Shown: positions 61,455 to 64,000 of the stretch, piece after piece
How the letters are laid out: each line of letters opens with the position of its first letter
Numbering within the stretch: position 1 is the first letter of the stretch
Assembly (NCBI GenBank): GCA_900239685.1
Contig: OENT01000163.1
Location: 1-64,000 of the forward strand
Length of the DNA: 64,000 nucleotides
Reading direction: 5' to 3'
From: Rotaria macrura
Lineage: Eukaryota > Rotifera > Eurotatoria > Philodinida > Philodinidae
Position numbers and translations under genes: made by a program
Notes under the pieces: generated by a model
Databases searched by the model: none
What the model was told of the DNA's origin: nothing
Seen by the model: the letters and a program-made list of their open reading frames with translations, nothing else

Positions 61455-63880
61455 TCACAAATGGACGTGTTTAGTACTAGTAACAAGTAATCCATTCGAT
61501 AAATGATGTGGTTTATTGGTAACTGTTGTTAACGATGATAATGATGATGTATCATCTTTATTATTTGAAATTTCTTTAACAATAAGTGAATTCGTTTTTG
61601 AACGATATTGATCTGAATATGATGAATAGTTGTTTGAATATTCGTTCAATTTAAAATGATTTTCGAATGTAGTCTTTTTCCTGCTTGTATTTTCATTTGA
61701 ATCTTCAATATCATTATCAATATCACTCATGTTGGATCTGAAATCATGTTTTTTATGCACTTTTTTTTTTAATTTTGATATTTGTTTATCTTGTTTTTCA
61801 TATTGATCCCATTTACCAATATCATGAAACCTATCACCGATTCTATTATAATAGGATGTTAAACTATCGTACGTTGTTGATCGATCATTTTTACAACATA
61901 ATGAACAGAAACTATTACATTTTGATAATAATAAACAGTATGTTAGTGGAGATATTGAAGAATTGGACCAAGCCAACAACAATAAATACCTAAAATGAGT
62001 GTGTTTTTTTTTTCGTTGTCAAATCATCATCATTGAATAGATGTTTCTATGGCTAACATTATATTTTTCCTTCGAAATACATACGTAATTAAAAAATGAT
62101 TCATCGAAAAAAAGAACATTATGTTCAATGCTATTGCAAGTAGACATGTCAGATTCAGAGTAATTTTAGTATTGGCATTGAATCAAACTTATACTAATGC
62201 TTTTACTGCAGTATTAATCATTGAGCCTCATTCTTTAGCACCATTGATATCAGTACTAATTTGGTATTATTTGTTATTCTAATACATTTATACCATGAGC
62301 CTTGTGATGTACTACTAGAGTTCGTCATCTGTCAATTTTGAGGGATAATCTGAAGATGTCAACCGCTGCTTTTATATTCCAGCTGGTTGCATCAATAATA
62401 ATCCTAATAGCATCTTAGAAGATGGTATTTGTGTTTCAAATGATACTGCTATTGTCATCGTTGTTGTCTGTGATACCTAAAAGCTAGCACTAAGCTACAT
62501 AATATGACATCAGATGGCTATCTAATTAGATGACAATTATTTTACTATGTTAATATCATAGGAGCCTTGCATTAATCAACGTCAATGGAATTGATACCAA
62601 AACATTAGTGGTTAATATTAACACTTGAAACGACTGATTAGTATAATTCTTTTTCAATTTCACAATGGGCAACATTCCTAATAGTACTATGCAATTCATA
62701 ACAGAAAAAAGTTGCCATTACTATTTATTCTGTTACAAAATTTAGAAAGAAAAACAAATGAAGTTTTAATTTTCTTTTCGATGAGCTACTAATGGATTTA
62801 ATTTAATGCATTCCTCAATTCCAGAACTACTAAAATCAATCGAACTTTCACAGTAAGTTTTCATATACTGATAGTCGAAAAAGAACTAAATCAACTATTA
62901 CTTGAGAGACTCTCAAATAATGATTAGAGTTTTTCTTTTTCTTACAAAACATTGAAATATATATTTAGGTATGATTGAAATAGATGAATAAATAAAACAA
63001 GCATTTATAAAGGTTTTCATGCATAACTATAAGAATTGTTAATATTTTTTAACGATAGCCACCATATTCACTAGAATATTTGCAAGATAGAAGTGAAAAT
63101 TTATGTGTTGTAAACACATATATTCCATGAATTGGTTCGACATGTAATTCTAAACGTATTCTATGAGTGATGATAAGAATCAGTGCAAGACATCACACAT
63201 CAAGAGAATATCAACTTATACGGAGATTAATCTTGTTGAAAAATGTAGAAATTATAAGTCTTTTTTTGTCGAATCTAATGAGTTTTACAACTGTCTTAGT
63301 GACAGATGCAATTAGACTTTGAAATGTGTCGAAACTTAGTATTTTTTCTTTCGTCTCTTTTTATCTCGAAATAATGAATCATGATTTGTTTTTTCTTATC
63401 AACTTTCAAAAAATTGCACTAAGAGAATGAGCAAAATGAAACTAACCTAAGTATTTGTTCACGTATTTTGAATTTGATGTCACACAATGTAACAATAAAT
63501 AATGGAAACCAAAAAATAATAAAAAGAATAATAAGTAAAATATTAAGTTTAATTCTTTGTTGAATCTGTTGCATAAGAATATCTCGTGTTGCTATAGATT
63601 GTCCATGAAATTGACCAAGTATGGCTAATGAAAGTAAAGGTTGATTATGTCGTCGTTTTGATGATACTTCACTTAAGATTTTATGAATGTAACGAATTGT
63701 TATCATCAATGAAAATATTGTTATGATTATCCACATTAATGCTAATACATAACCTCGAATATCTCTTATGACAAAATTACAAGTTTGACCATCATTATCA
63801 TAGTAAGATTTTGATTCACTACCAATCATTGTTATACCTTTGAGTTGATAAAATGAAAATAAGTTTGTGAAGAAGGTCAT
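61455..63880 (-). CDS. Class A (rhodopsin-type) GPCR, 3' part, incomplete at window edge
   Basis: Two minus-strand exons are visible: ~63880-63447 and 61989-61455. They are joined over a 1457-nt intron (donor CTTAG/GTTAGT, acceptor CTCATTTTAG; phase 2 giving Arg). The upstream exon has an extracellular-loop-2 Cys (GQTCNF), TM5 (YVLALMWIIITIFSLMITI), a basic third loop and TM6 with FWFP. The last exon has TM7 (YLLLLAWSNSSISPLTY) where SPLTY stands for NPxxY. A Cys-rich juxtamembrane stretch follows (CNSFCSLCC, possible palmitoylation), then a ~150-residue Ser/Asn/Lys-rich tail. TM1-TM4 are missing and must lie beyond 64000. The 5' limit of the upstream exon is uncertain: an acceptor could be at ~63839 (ACTCAAAG). 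Ligand type cannot be told. Confidence 0.8.
61990..63446 (-). other. Long TM6/TM7 intron of the GPCR gene
   Basis: 1457-nt intron between TM6 and TM7 coding parts. AT-rich with nothing recognised inside. Confidence 0.75.
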
Positions 63881-64000
63881 GTTTATTTTTTCTTTTTATA
63901 AAATTTAAAACTTTTTCCTACAAAGGAAACTACTTCGCGTACTATACTCTGTGAATTCGATATGAATTTAGTTGCAGAAAAATAGTTTGTATTTCAGAGA
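63881..64000. other. Window edge, inside or upstream of the GPCR gene
   Basis: No exon identified. Expected to be an intron of the GPCR gene, since TM1-TM4 are still missing. Confidence 0.4.

Overview
The window is a piece of an AT-rich (roughly 30% GC) animal nuclear genome. It is most likely from a bdelloid rotifer of the Rotaria/Adineta type. This rests on the style of the F-box, B-box and NHL-repeat proteins (families I know to be expanded in bdelloids), on many very short introns (53-78 nt) beside a few long ones, and on abundant small inverted-repeat transposons. The species assignment is inference. The genes themselves are clearly metazoan: NAC-alpha, an activin-type TGF-beta type II receptor, an RBL1/RBL2 pocket protein and a class A GPCR.

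Layout, left to right. 0.36-0.85 kb (+): small coiled-coil protein. 1.7-2.7 kb (-): two-exon gene joining a B-box zinc finger, a coiled coil and a lamin-tail domain. 3.6-4.5 kb (-): decayed NHL-repeat gene. 5.36-5.60 kb: palindromic MITE. 8.6-11.7 kb (+): two F-box-family genes in tandem, the second lacking the F-box. 16.8-18.1 kb (+): unrecognised 411-residue protein. 20.2-20.8 kb (+): small secreted Thr-rich protein. 24.5-25.5 kb (+): single-exon type I membrane protein with a SUEL-lectin-like ectodomain and a Tyr-rich tail. 27.9-29.6 kb: three-level nest of inverted-repeat elements. 32.9 kb (+): small unknown ORF. 34.2-36.1 kb (-): NAC-alpha in four exons. 36.4-38.3 kb (-): five-exon TGF-beta type II receptor kinase with DFA in place of DFG. 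42.3-42.8 kb: fold-back element. 45.1-54.1 kb (-): seven-exon RB-family pocket protein of 983 residues. 55.3-56.5 kb: TIR element carrying a dead FLYWCH zinc finger and a hAT-like MITE. 59.8-60.6 kb: another TIR element with a broken internal reading frame. 61.5 kb to the window edge (-): 3' part of a GPCR.

I joined exons by hand from GT/AG sites and checked reading phase. The B-box/LTD, F-box, NAC-alpha, receptor, RBL and 3' GPCR models all close in frame. There is no operon-like co-function. The conserved genes are ordinary signalling, cell-cycle and translation genes, separated by long AT-rich spacers that hold decayed genes and non-autonomous DNA transposons. The best candidate for something unusual is the B-box/coiled-coil/lamin-tail fusion. 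I saw no clear new defence or mobile system.
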